DNA from: Polynucleobacter sp. AP-Titi-500A-B4
Lineage (GTDB): Bacteria; Pseudomonadota; Gammaproteobacteria; Burkholderiales; Burkholderiaceae
Assembly (NCBI RefSeq): GCF_018688095.1
Contig: NZ_CP061311.1
Span: forward strand, 1-64,000
Direction: 5' to 3'
DNA length: 64,000 nucleotides
In this document: one piece after another, positions 39,013-47,400 of the stretch
Position numbering within the stretch: the first letter of the stretch is position 1
Layout of the letters: each line of letters begins with the position of its first letter
Made by a program: the position numbers and the translations under genes
Notes under the pieces: model-generated
What the model was told of the DNA's origin: nothing
The model's database searches: none
Seen by the model: only the letters and a program-made list of their open reading frames with translations

Positions 39013-39041
39013 TTGACAGAAACTCCATTTGGAGTCAGAAT
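39013..39041 (+). promoter_or_regulatory. Promoter of the tRNA-Tyr/Gly/Thr-tuf unit, with palindromic spacer
   Basis: A perfect -35 TTGACA at 39013-39018 and CAGAAT -10 at 39036-39041 are 17 bases apart. The tRNA-Tyr gene begins 12 bases later. The spacer contains the perfect 14-bp palindrome ACTCCATTTGGAGT (39022-39035), which fills it almost exactly and could be an operator. Confidence 0.7.
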
Positions 39042-39052
39042 ATTGGGTTCGC

Positions 39053-39137
39053 GGAGGGGTGTCCGAGCGGCTAAAGGAGGCAGACTGTAAATCTGTTGGC
39101 TACGCCTACGTAGGTTCGAATCCTACCCCCTCCACCA
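39053..39137 (+). tRNA. tRNA-Tyr (anticodon GTA)
   Basis: An 85-base class II tRNA with acceptor GGAGGGG/CCCCTCC, anticodon GTA in ACTGTAAATCT, a long variable arm (near GTTGGCTACGCCTAC), T arm GTAGGTTCGAATCCTAC and encoded CCA. Confidence 0.98.
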
Positions 39138-39142
39138 GATGT

Positions 39143-39216
39143 GCGGGATTAGTTTAATGGTAAAACAGCAGATTTCCAATCTTCGGTCAAGAGTTCGATT
39201 CTCTTATCCCGCTCCA
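39143..39216 (+). tRNA. tRNA-Gly (anticodon TCC)
   Basis: A 74-base tRNA with acceptor GCGGGAT/ATCCCGC, anticodon loop TTTCCAA (TCC), T arm AGAGTTCGATTCTCT and encoded CCA. It lies 5 bases after tRNA-Tyr. Confidence 0.97.
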
Positions 39217-39237
39217 GTATTAGCAGGAAAAAGATAG

Positions 39238-39312
<75 letters not shown>

Positions 39313-39366
39313 AGGTTTAGTTTTATTAATTGTGTATTTCGTGTTTTGGTTTTTAAGAGTTAACTA

Positions 39367-40575
39367 AAGGCAGACAAAAATGGCAAAAGAAAAGTTCGAG
39401 CGGACAAAACCGCACGTAAACGTAGGCACCATCGGTCACGTTGACCACGGTAAAACCACATTGACAGCAGCAATTGCAACCGTGCTCTCAAAAGCATTTG
39501 GTGGCGAAGCAAAAGCATACGATCAGATTGATGCTGCTCCAGAAGAAAAAGCACGTGGTATTACGATTAATACAGCGCACGTTGAGTACGAGACTGCAAA
39601 TCGTCACTACGCTCACGTTGACTGCCCAGGACATGCTGACTACGTGAAGAACATGATTACTGGTGCTGCTCAGATGGACGGCGCAATTTTAGTTTGCTCT
39701 GCTGCTGACGGTCCAATGCCACAAACTCGTGAGCATATCCTCTTGGCGCGCCAAGTGGGTGTTCCTTACATCGTGGTGTTCTTGAACAAGTGCGACATGG
39801 TGGATGACGCTGAATTGCTCGAGTTAGTGGAAATGGAAGTTCGTGAACTTCTGTCTAAATACGACTTCCCAGGCGATGACACACCAATCGTTCAAGGTTC
39901 TGCTAAGTTAGCTCTTGAAGGCGACGAAGGCCCATTGGGCAAAGAAGCCATCATGAAATTGGCTGAAGCATTAGACACCTACATCCCAACTCCAGAGCGT
40001 GCCATTGATGGTGCGTTCTTGATGCCAGTAGAAGACGTGTTCTCGATCTCCGGTCGCGGTACTGTAGTTACCGGCCGTATCGAGCGCGGTATCGTTAAAG
40101 TAGGCGAAGAGATTGAAATCGTTGGTATCAAACCAACCCTCAAGACTACTTGTACTGGTGTTGAAATGTTCCGCAAATTGCTCGACCAAGGTCAAGCAGG
40201 CGATAACGTTGGTATCTTGTTACGCGGTACAAAGCGTGAAGAAGTTGAGCGCGGCCAAGTATTGGCTAAGCCAGGTTCAATCACCCCACATACTCACTTT
40301 ACAGCCGAGGTTTACATCTTGGGTAAAGATGAAGGTGGTCGTCATACTCCATTCTTTAACAACTATCGTCCACAGTTTTACTTCCGTACAACGGACGTAA
40401 CAGGTTCAATCGAGTTGCCAAAAGATAAAGAAATGGTGATGCCTGGTGATAACGTCACGATTACCGTAAAACTCATCGCTCCTATCGCGATGGAAGAAGG
40501 TTTACGTTTTGCGATCCGTGAAGGTGGCCGTACTGTTGGCGCCGGCGTGGTTGCAAAGATTTTGGCTTAAGTAGT
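39367..40575 (+). repeat. tuf direct repeat, copy 1
   Basis: A 1209-bp segment repeated at 56194-57402 in the same direction. Identity covers the last 13 bases before the start codon, including the GGCAG ribosome-site region, the whole gene and 5 bases after its stop. Two mismatches were found by eye. Identity stops abruptly outside these limits. Confidence 0.95.
39380..40570 (+). CDS. tuf: Elongation factor Tu, copy 1
   Basis: EF-Tu carries aminoacyl-tRNA to the ribosome as a GTP complex. The 396-residue protein has GTPase motifs GHVDHGKTTL (residues 18-27), DCPGHADYVKNM near 81, NKCDMVDD near 136 and SAKLAL near 174, followed by domains II and III with the kirromycin-region FREGGRTVGAGV at the end. 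It is the tRNA-linked (tufB-type) copy between tRNA-Thr and tRNA-Trp. By eye it differs from the str-operon copy at only two third-codon positions (40480 and 40483), and both are silent, so the proteins are the same. Confidence 0.98.
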   Translation: MAKEKFERTKPHVNVGTIGHVDHGKTTLTAAIATVLSKAFGGEAKAYDQIDAAPEEKARGITINTAHVEYETANRHYAHVDCPGHADYVKNMITGAAQMDGAILVCSAADGPMPQTREHILLARQVGVPYIVVFLNKCDMVDDAELLELVEMEVRELLSKYDFPGDDTPIVQGSAKLALEGDEGPLGKEAIMKLAEALDTYIPTPERAIDGAFLMPVEDVFSISGRGTVVTGRIERGIVKVGEEIEIVGIKPTLKTTCTGVEMFRKLLDQGQAGDNVGILLRGTKREEVERGQVLAKPGSITPHTHFTAEVYILGKDEGGRHTPFFNNYRPQFYFRTTDVTGSIELPKDKEMVMPGDNVTITVKLIAPIAMEEGLRFAIREGGRTVGAGVVAKILA

Positions 40576-40584
40576 TTTTTATAA

Positions 40585-40660
40585 AGGGGTGTAGCTCAAT
40601 TGGCAGAGCGTTGGTCTCCAAAACCAAAGGTTGGGGGTTCGATGCCCTCCGCCCCTGCCA
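40585..40660 (+). tRNA. tRNA-Trp (anticodon CCA)
   Basis: A 76-base tRNA with acceptor AGGGGTG/CGCCCCT, anticodon loop CTCCAAA (CCA), T arm GGGGGTTCGATGCCCTC, discriminator G and encoded CCA. It is the usual tRNA between tuf and secE. Confidence 0.98.
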
Positions 40661-40680
40661 CGATTTGAACTGAAAGTTAT

Positions 40681-41058
40681 ATGTCTCAACAAACAGTAAG
40701 TCACTCTGAAGAAAAAAGCAGCTGGGTTTCAGTGCTCGCTGCTTTAATCGTCGTTGCTGCGTTAGTCCTTTACTACACGCTCATCGATCAATCTTTATTG
40801 GTGCGCTTGGGCATTTTGTTTGGCGGCATTGCAGCTGCAGTTTTGATTGTGGCAATTTCTCCTGATGGGCGTCGCTTTATTGCCTACGCAAAAGATTCTT
40901 GGTATGAAGTAAAAAAGGTTGTTTGGCCAACTCGTAAAGAGACCACCCAAATGACTCTAGTCGTATTTGGCTTTGTTCTGATCATGTCCTTGTTTTTATG
41001 GATTGCAGACAAATTGATTGAATGGCTAGTTTTTTCAGTCTTTTTAGGCTGGAAGTGA
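40681..41058 (+). CDS. secE: Preprotein translocase subunit SecE
   Basis: SecE is the essential clamp helix of the SecYEG channel in the inner membrane. The 125-residue protein has three membrane segments (VLAALIVVAALVLYYTLI, LVRLGILFGGIAAAVLIVAI, and the conserved last VFGFVLIMSLFLWIADKLIEWLVF). Between the last two lies the signature EVKKVVWPTRKETTQMT near residues 78-92. The three-helix form is the type found in proteobacteria. It lies between tRNA-Trp and nusG, the normal order. Confidence 0.96.
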   Translation: MSQQTVSHSEEKSSWVSVLAALIVVAALVLYYTLIDQSLLVRLGILFGGIAAAVLIVAISPDGRRFIAYAKDSWYEVKKVVWPTRKETTQMTLVVFGFVLIMSLFLWIADKLIEWLVFSVFLGWK

Positions 41059-41065
41059 GTAAAAA

Positions 41066-41638
41066 ATGATTGATTCTGAAGTAGCCTCAAATCCACAAGC
41101 TACCGGCAATATGCGCTGGTATGTCATTCATGCTTATTCTGGCATGGAAAAAAGCGTTAAAAAAGGCCTAGAAGAGCGGATTGCTCGCTCTGGAATGCCT
41201 GAGAAATTTGGCCGTATTTTGGTCCCCTCCGAAGAGGTTGTGGAGATCAAATCTGGCACAAAATCAGTGACTGAGCGTCGTTTTTTCCCTGGATACGTCC
41301 TAATTGAGATGGAAATGACTGACGAAAGCTGGCATTTGGTGAAAAATACGCCAAAAGTGACCGGCTTCGTGGGTGGTGTCCGTAACCGCCCAAGCCCGAT
41401 TTCTACCGCAGAAGTCACTAAAATCATGGATCAAATGCAGGCTGGAGTGGATAAACCGAAGCCTAAGACCCTGTTTGAGGTGGGTGAGATGGTTCGCGTT
41501 AAGGAAGGCCCATTTACTGATTTCAACGGAAATGTTGAAGAAGTGAACTATGAGAAGTCAAGATTGCGCGTTTCTGTTACAATTTTTGGCCGCGGTACCC
41601 CAGTTGAGCTGGAGTTCGGCCAGGTAGAAAAGATGTAA
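41066..41638 (+). CDS. nusG: Transcription termination/antitermination factor NusG
   Basis: NusG binds the RNA polymerase clamp and links it to Rho or to ribosomal S10. The 190-residue protein has the N-terminal domain with RWYVIHAYSGMEKSVKKGLEERI near residues 13-35 and KRRFFPGYVLIEMEM-like text near 70 (ERRFFPGYVLIEMEM), GFVGG near 98, and the C-terminal KOW domain GEMVRVKEGPFTDFNGNVEEVNYEKSRLRVSVTIFGR. It starts 7 bases after secE, and the two are cotranscribed. Confidence 0.97.
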   Translation: MIDSEVASNPQATGNMRWYVIHAYSGMEKSVKKGLEERIARSGMPEKFGRILVPSEEVVEIKSGTKSVTERRFFPGYVLIEMEMTDESWHLVKNTPKVTGFVGGVRNRPSPISTAEVTKIMDQMQAGVDKPKPKTLFEVGEMVRVKEGPFTDFNGNVEEVNYEKSRLRVSVTIFGRGTPVELEFGQVEKM

Positions 41639-41802
41639 AAACAAGGACTTAGTCCAGGTTTTGCAGTGCAGTAGTTTGTTTTAAGTGGTTATTTAGTTTT
41701 TGTAATTAACCGAGGAGCGGAGCTAGAAAGCCAAAAACTAGCGAAGCGTTTACTCAACGGCGGTCTTTCCTAATGAGGTTAGGCGCGCTTTAAGGAGCAC
41801 AC
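41639..41802 (+). promoter_or_regulatory. nusG-rplK leader region
   Basis: A 164-base gap with no gene. It contains a small hairpin, GCTAG/CTAGC near 41720-41741, and an AAGGAG ribosome site close to the rplK ATG. This is where ribosomal protein L1 binds to repress rplKA in E. coli, but the site here is not recognisable with confidence. Confidence 0.35.
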
Positions 41803-42234
41803 ATGGCAAAGAAGATTATTGGCTTTATCAAGCTGCAGATCCCTGCAGGTAAAGCAAATCCATCACCACCCGTAGGTCCAGCTTTGGGTCAACGTGGTCT
41901 TAACATTATGGAATTCTGTAAGGCGTTTAATGCTCAAACTCAGAGCATGGAACCTGGCCTGCCAATTCCAGTCGTGATTACAGCGTTCGCTGATAAGAGC
42001 TTCACTTTCATCATGAAGACTCCTCCAGCAACCATCATGATTAAGAAGGCTGCGAAGATCGAAAAAGGATCACCACGTCCCCATACCGATAAGGTAGGAA
42101 AAATTACTCGTGCTCAAGCGGAAGAAATCGCTAAAGCAAAAATGCCAGATTTGACAGCAGCCGATATGGACGCAGCTGTTAGAACAATCGCTGGTAGCGC
42201 CCGTTCCATGGGCATCACTGTGGAAGGTCTCTAA
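41803..42234 (+). CDS. rplK: 50S ribosomal protein L11
   Basis: L11 binds the GTPase-associated region of 23S rRNA and forms the base of the factor-binding stalk. The 143-residue protein begins KKIIGFIKLQIPAGKANPSPPVGPALGQRGLNIMEFC, the proline-rich hinge region of the N-terminal domain, and has the rRNA-binding C-terminal domain with KAAKIEKGSPRPHTDKVGKITRAQ and RTIAGSARSMGITVEG. Length and layout are normal. It is followed after 2 bases by rplA. Confidence 0.98.
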   Translation: MAKKIIGFIKLQIPAGKANPSPPVGPALGQRGLNIMEFCKAFNAQTQSMEPGLPIPVVITAFADKSFTFIMKTPPATIMIKKAAKIEKGSPRPHTDKVGKITRAQAEEIAKAKMPDLTAADMDAAVRTIAGSARSMGITVEGL

Positions 42235-42236
42235 TC

Positions 42237-42938
42237 ATGACTAAGTTATCTAAACGCGTTAAAGCCATTCAATCTAAAGTTGATCGCAATAAGTTCTACC
42301 CATTAGAAGATGCATTGAACCTCGTTAAAGAGTGTGCAACTGCAAAGTTTGATGAGTCTATCGACGTTGCTGTTCAGTTGGGCATTGATGCTAAGAAATC
42401 TGACCAAGTTGTGCGTGGCGCAGTAGTGCTCCCAGCTGGCACAGGTAAGCATGTTCGTGTTGCAGTTTTTGCCCAAGGCGAGAAGGCTGAACAGGCTAAA
42501 GCTGCTGGTGCAGAAATCGTTGGCATGGAAGAGCTTGCTGATCAAATTAAAGGCGGCAAAATTGATTTTGACGTGTTGATTGCGTCTCCAGACACAATGA
42601 AAATCGTTGGTACTTTAGGTCAAGTATTGGGCCCACGCGGCTTGATGCCAAATCCAAAAGTAGGAACAGTTACTCCTGACGTTGCTACTGCAGTTAAAAA
42701 TGCAAAAGCAGGTCAAGTGCAATTCCGTGTGGACAAAGCCGGTATCGTGCACGCAAGCATTGGCCGTCGTTCGTTCGAGCCAGCTGCATTGAAATCCAAC
42801 TTGCTCGCATTGCTTGAGGCTTTGAATAAAGCAAAGCCTCCTGCATCTAAGGGTATTTATTTAAAGAAGGTTGCCGTAAGCAGCACCATGGGTGCAGGCG
42901 TACGCGTTGACCAAGCATCGTTACAGGCAGCTCAATAA
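42237..42938 (+). CDS. rplA: 50S ribosomal protein L1
   Basis: L1 binds the mobile L1 stalk of 23S rRNA near the exit site. The 233-residue protein carries KFDESIDVAVQLGIDAKKSDQVVRGAVVLPAGTGK in domain I (near residue 38), the signature VLGPRGLMPNPKVGTVTPD near 131 and VDKAGIVHASIGRRSF near 165. It is cotranscribed with rplK (2-base gap) and acts in E. coli as autogenous repressor of rplKA. It is followed by a 239-base structured gap before rplJ. Confidence 0.98.
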   Translation: MTKLSKRVKAIQSKVDRNKFYPLEDALNLVKECATAKFDESIDVAVQLGIDAKKSDQVVRGAVVLPAGTGKHVRVAVFAQGEKAEQAKAAGAEIVGMEELADQIKGGKIDFDVLIASPDTMKIVGTLGQVLGPRGLMPNPKVGTVTPDVATAVKNAKAGQVQFRVDKAGIVHASIGRRSFEPAALKSNLLALLEALNKAKPPASKGIYLKKVAVSSTMGAGVRVDQASLQAAQ

Positions 42939-43177
42939 GTAGCTTGTAACAAAAAAGAACTTTGGGTCGACTCCCGCTTTTTGAGCGAGAGTCGAACATC
43001 AAAGACCGTTGGTGGATTAGTTTGCTTGCTCAGAAATTAATTCTTAATCGTTACGAAAGTAATAGCCAGCGCAGATGGCGACCCTGAAAAGATTTTCACA
43101 AGAGTCTTTGTGAACAAATGATCAGACGCTGGTGTGTAACCCCAACTGGAAACAGTTGGTTTTTATGGAGTTAAACC
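42939..43177 (+). ncRNA. rplJ leader RNA (candidate L10 leader)
   Basis: A 239-base gap before rplJ with clear structure. TCGACTC at 42967-42973 pairs with GAGTCGA at 42989-42995, extended by CGCT/AGCG around a TTTTG loop. A TTCACAAGA/TCTTTGTGAA pair lies near 43098-43113 and an AACTG/CAGTT pair near 43143-43159. In many bacteria the L10(L12)4 complex represses rplJL by binding such a leader. The specific kink-turn site is not proved here. Confidence 0.5.
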
Positions 43178-43819
43178 GTGCCTTTGAATGTACAAGACAA
43201 AAAAGCGATTGTTGCTGATGTCGGCGCTCAATTGGCTGGAGCCCAAACTGTCGTGCTCGCTGAATACCGTGGTATTCCAGTAGAGCAGTTGACAAAGCTA
43301 CGTGCTAGCGCACGTGACCAAGGTGTATATCTTCGCGTTTTGAAGAACACATTGGCACGCCGTGCTGCACAAGGCACACAATTTGAGCCTCTTGCTGATT
43401 CGATGGTTGGCCCCTTGATTTACGGCATCTCTGCTGATCCGATTGCTTCGGCAAAAGTATTGCAGGGCTTTGCTAAGACTCAAGATTTGCTAGTCATTAA
43501 AGCTGGCTTATATAACGGCAAGTTGTTAGATGTTGCAGGCGTAAAAGCCCTCGCAACAATTCCAAGCCGCGACGAGTTGTTATCTCAGTTGTTAGGTGTG
43601 ATGTTGGCACCAGTTTCTGCGATGGCTCGCGTATTGGGCGCAGTAGCAGCACAAAAGGCAGCTGGAGCACCTGCTCCTGTAGCCGAAGCCCCAGCACCTG
43701 CAGTAGAAGCAGCAGCCCCAGCAGCAGTCGTTGCTGAAGCCGCCGCTCCTGAGGCAGCCGCTGAGCCTGCAGCCCCAGAAGCTGGAACAGAAGCAAAAGA
43801 AACCCCTGCCGCTGAATAA
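43178..43819 (+). CDS. rplJ: 50S ribosomal protein L10 with Ala/Pro-rich tail
   Basis: L10 anchors the L7/L12 dimers to the ribosome. The 213-residue protein starts with GTG and has the N-terminal VPLNVQDKKAIVADVGAQLAGAQTVVLAEYRG-like region, YLRVLKNTLARRA near 48 and the C-terminal LGVMLAPVSAMARVLGAVAAQKAA helix region near 145-165. After that comes a tail of about 48 residues of Ala, Pro and Glu repeats (APAPVAEAPAPAVEAAAP), absent from E. coli L10 (165 residues). Low-complexity tails like this occur in other betaproteobacterial ribosomal proteins as far as I recall. Confidence 0.96.
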   Translation: MPLNVQDKKAIVADVGAQLAGAQTVVLAEYRGIPVEQLTKLRASARDQGVYLRVLKNTLARRAAQGTQFEPLADSMVGPLIYGISADPIASAKVLQGFAKTQDLLVIKAGLYNGKLLDVAGVKALATIPSRDELLSQLLGVMLAPVSAMARVLGAVAAQKAAGAPAPVAEAPAPAVEAAAPAAVVAEAAAPEAAAEPAAPEAGTEAKETPAAE

Positions 43820-43855
43820 GCGACAGATTAACTATTTAAGTATTAGGAGCTAAAA

Positions 43856-44233
43856 ATGGCGATTACTAAAGAAGAAATCATTGATGCAGTAGGTAGCATG
43901 TCCGTTATGGATTTGAACGACTTGGTTAAAGCGTTCGAAGAGAAGTTTGGTGTTTCAGCTGCAGCGATGGCTGTTGCTGGTCCTGCTGGCGCTGCCGGTG
44001 GTGATGCTGGTGGTGCAGAGCAAACAGAATTCACTGTGAACTTGCTCGAAGCTGGCGCAAACAAGGTTTCAGTAATTAAGGCAGTTCGCGAAATTACTGG
44101 TCTTGGCTTGAAAGAAGCTAAGGACTTGGTTGACGGTGCACCAAAGCCAATCAAAGAAGCTGTTGATAAGAAAACGGCTGAAGAAGCTAAGAAGAAGCTT
44201 GAAGAAGCTGGCGCTAAAGCAGAACTCAAGTAA
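43856..44233 (+). CDS. rplL: 50S ribosomal protein L7/L12
   Basis: L7/L12 forms the flexible stalk dimers that recruit translation factors. The 125-residue protein has the N-terminal dimerisation helices (EEIIDAVGSMSVMDLNDLVKAFEEKFGV), a Gly/Ala hinge (GPAGAAGGDAGGAEQ, near residues 41-56) and the factor-binding domain with VIKAVREITGLGLKEAKDLVDGAPKPIKE near 73-101. It follows rplJ by 36 bases with an AGGAG ribosome site, in keeping with its higher copy number. A structured gap separates it from rpoB. Confidence 0.98.
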   Translation: MAITKEEIIDAVGSMSVMDLNDLVKAFEEKFGVSAAAMAVAGPAGAAGGDAGGAEQTEFTVNLLEAGANKVSVIKAVREITGLGLKEAKDLVDGAPKPIKEAVDKKTAEEAKKKLEEAGAKAELK

Positions 44234-44243
44234 TACAAACGCA

Positions 44244-44272
44244 GCTAGCGCCTCCCACAAAGGGGCGTTAGC
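44244..44272 (+). terminator. Hairpin 1 after rplL
   Basis: GCTAGCGCCTC at 44244-44254 pairs with GGGGCGTTAGC at 44262-44272 (two G-U pairs), loop of seven. It starts 11 bases after the rplL stop. There is no T run after it, so it is more likely a processing or attenuation hairpin than a full terminator, which suits the need to continue into rpoBC. Confidence 0.6.
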
Positions 44273-44278
44273 CATGTT

Positions 44279-44333
44279 GGGTTTGACCTCTAGAGGTCAA
44301 ACCCGATTTCATTTCTGATTGAAATCGGGTTTG
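44279..44333 (+). promoter_or_regulatory. Two mutually exclusive hairpins in the rplL-rpoB gap
   Basis: Bases 44279-44304 form a perfect 26-base palindrome (GGGTTTGACCTCT and its complement). Bases 44298-44311 (CAAACCCGATTTCA) also form a perfect 14-bp stem with 44320-44333 (TGAAATCGGGTTTG), loop of eight. The CAAACCC segment (44298-44304) belongs to both, so only one hairpin can form at a time. E. coli has a partial attenuator and an RNase III site in the corresponding gap. Confidence 0.65.
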
Positions 44334-44460
44334 CCTTCTGATACGACTGCAGAATGCAAGTTTGGTCGGACACTAGATCTAAACGATTTAGTGTTGTCCG
44401 CCAGTGATTGGTAGTGGCCAATCGCCAAATCTTTGTACAGTCGCTGAATTCGGAGATGAA

Positions 44461-47400
44461 ATGAACTATAGCTTCACCGAACGCAAGCGAGTCCGTAAAA
44501 GCTTTGCTAAGCGAGTAAACAACCACCAGGTTCCGTACCTGATCGCAACGCAGCTGGAATCCTACGCTAAATTTTTACAGGCTGATAAGCCGGCAATGTC
44601 TCGTCTTACAGAGGGACTTCAGGCTGCCTTTACATCAGCATTCCCAATTGTGTCTAACAACGGCTATGCACGTATGGAATACGTGTCTTACCAGTTATCA
44701 CAGCCACCGTTTGACGTTAAAGAATGTCAACAACGTGGTTACACCTACCACTCTGCCTTGCGCGCCAAAGTTCGCTTGATTATTTATGATCGCGAAGCGC
44801 CTACTAAGGTTAAAGAGGTAAAAGAGAGCGAAGTCTACATGGGTGAAATTCCACTCATGACAGAAAACGGCTCTTTTGTGATTAACGGCACTGAGCGCGT
44901 CATCGTTTCTCAGTTGCACCGTTCCCCAGGCGTGTTCTTTGAGCACGATAAGGGCAAAACCCACAGTTCCGGTAAGTTGCTGTTCTCAGCTCGCATCATT
45001 CCTTACCGTGGTTCATGGCTCGATTTCGAGTTTGATCCAAAAGATATTCTGTATTTCCGTGTTGACCGTCGTCGTAAGATGCCTGTCACCATTTTGCTCA
45101 AAGCAATTGGCTTAAACAACGAACAGATTCTTGCTAACTTCTTTAACTTTGACCATTTCTCATTGACTGCTAACGGCGGCTCAATGGAATTTGTGCCAGA
45201 GCGTTTGCGTGGTCAGTTGGCTAGCTTTGATGTGCTCGATAAGAATGGCGTTGTAGTCATTCAAAAAGATAAGCGTATTAATGCAAAGCATATTCGCGAA
45301 CTCGAAGCTGCTAAGACAAAAACCATTGCTGTACCAGATGACTATTTAGTTGGTCGTGTTGTTGCACGCAACATTGTTGATCCAGATTCTGGTGAAATCT
45401 TGGCTTACGCTAATGATGAAATCACTGAAGAGTTGTTAGCAACATTGCGCGATGCTGGTATCAAGCAATTGGAAACTATCTACACCAATGATTTGGATTC
45501 TGGCGCGTACATTTCTCAGACATTGCGTACTGATGAAACTGCTGATCAAACAGCGGCACGTATCGCTATCTATCGCATGATGCGTCCTGGCGAGCCTCCA
45601 ACAGAAGATGCTGTTGAAGCCTTGTTCCAGCGCTTGTTCTATAGCGAAGATACTTACGATTTATCTCGTGTTGGCCGTATGAAGGTCAATAGCCGCCTGA
45701 ACCGTCCAGAAATGGAAGGTCCAATGGTTCTGTCGAACGAAGATATTCTCGACACTATTAAGTCTCTCGTAGATTTGCGTAACGGCAAAGGCGAAGTAGA
45801 CGATATTGACCACTTAGGTAATCGTCGTGTACGTTGCGTTGGCGAATTGGCTGAAAACCAATTCCGTGCTGGTTTGTCACGTGTTGAGCGTGCGGTTAAA
45901 GAGCGTCTCGGTCAAGCCGAAACAGAAAACCTCATGCCGCATGACTTGATTAATAGCAAGCCAATCTCTTCTGCTATTCGTGAGTTCTTCGGTTCATCAC
46001 AGTTGTCCCAGTTTATGGACCAAACCAACCCGCTCTCAGAGATCACGCACAAGCGTCGTATTTCTGCATTGGGACCTGGTGGTTTGACACGTGAGCGCGC
46101 AGGCTTTGAGGTGCGCGACGTGCATCCAACCCACTACGGACGTGTTTGCCCAATCGAAACTCCAGAAGGACCAAACATTGGTTTGATCAACTCACTCGCG
46201 TTATTTGCGCGTTTGAATGAGCATGGCTTCCTTGAGACTCCATACCGTAAAGTTTCCAATAGCAAGGTAAGCGATGAAGTGGTTTATCTCTCTGCGATTG
46301 AAGAAGCTAAGTATGTGATTGCTCAGGCAAATGCAACGATCGACAAGAGTGGTAAGTTAGCCGACGAATTAGTTTCTGCTCGTCAAGCTGGCGAAACCAT
46401 GATGGTGAGCCCAGAGCGCATCGATTTTATCGACGTTGCTCCTAGCCAGATCGTTTCTGCTGCTGCTTCACTCGTTCCATTCTTAGAGCATGATGATGCG
46501 AACCGTGCGTTGATGGGTGCGAACATGCAGCGTCAAGCAGTTCCTTGCTTGCGTCCAGACAAGCCATTGGTTGGAACCGGTTTAGAGCGCATTGTTGCGG
46601 TTGACTCCGGCACTGTTGTATTGGCTAACCGCGGCGGTATCGTGGATTACGTTGATGCAAACCGTGTCGTGATTCGTGTGAACGATGACGAAACTGCAGC
46701 CGGTGAAGTTGGTGTGGATATTTATAACCTCATCAAGTACACCCGTTCAAACCAAAATACCAACATCAACCAGCGTCCAATCGTGAAGGTTGGCGATCGT
46801 GTAGCACGCGGTGACGTTGTTGCTGACGGCGCATCTACCGATTTGGGCGAATTGGCTTTGGGTCAAAACATGACTGTGGCATTTATGCCATGGAACGGTT
46901 ACAACTTCGAAGATTCAATCTTGATTTCTGAGAAAGTTGTTGCTGACGACCGCTACACCTCTATCCATATTGAAGAGTTGTCGGTTGTTGCACGTGATAC
47001 CAAACTTGGTTCAGAAGAAATTACACGCGATATCTCCAATTTGGCAGAGTCACAACTCTCCCGCTTGGATGAGAGCGGTATTGTTTACATCGGTGCTGAA
47101 GTAGAGGCTGGTGACGTGTTGGTTGGTAAGGTAACTCCAAAGGGTGAGACTACTCTCACTCCAGAAGAGAAGCTCCTCCGTGCGATCTTCGGTGAAAAAG
47201 CATCTGACGTTAAAGATACTTCTTTACGTGTTCCTTCAGGGATGGTTGGTACCGTTATTGATGTTCAAGTCTTCACTCGTGAAGGTATTGAGCGCGATGC
47301 TCGTGCACAGTCCATTATTCAAGAAGAATTACAACGCTATCGTTTGGACTTAAACGACCAGTTGCGTATTGTTGAAGGCGATGCCTTCATGCGTTTAGAA

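Noticed and set aside
44404..44460. Upstream start for rpoB (19 extra codons)
   Set aside because: RpoB proteins begin at MNYSFTE-type sequences, and GGAG stands just before the ATG at 44461.
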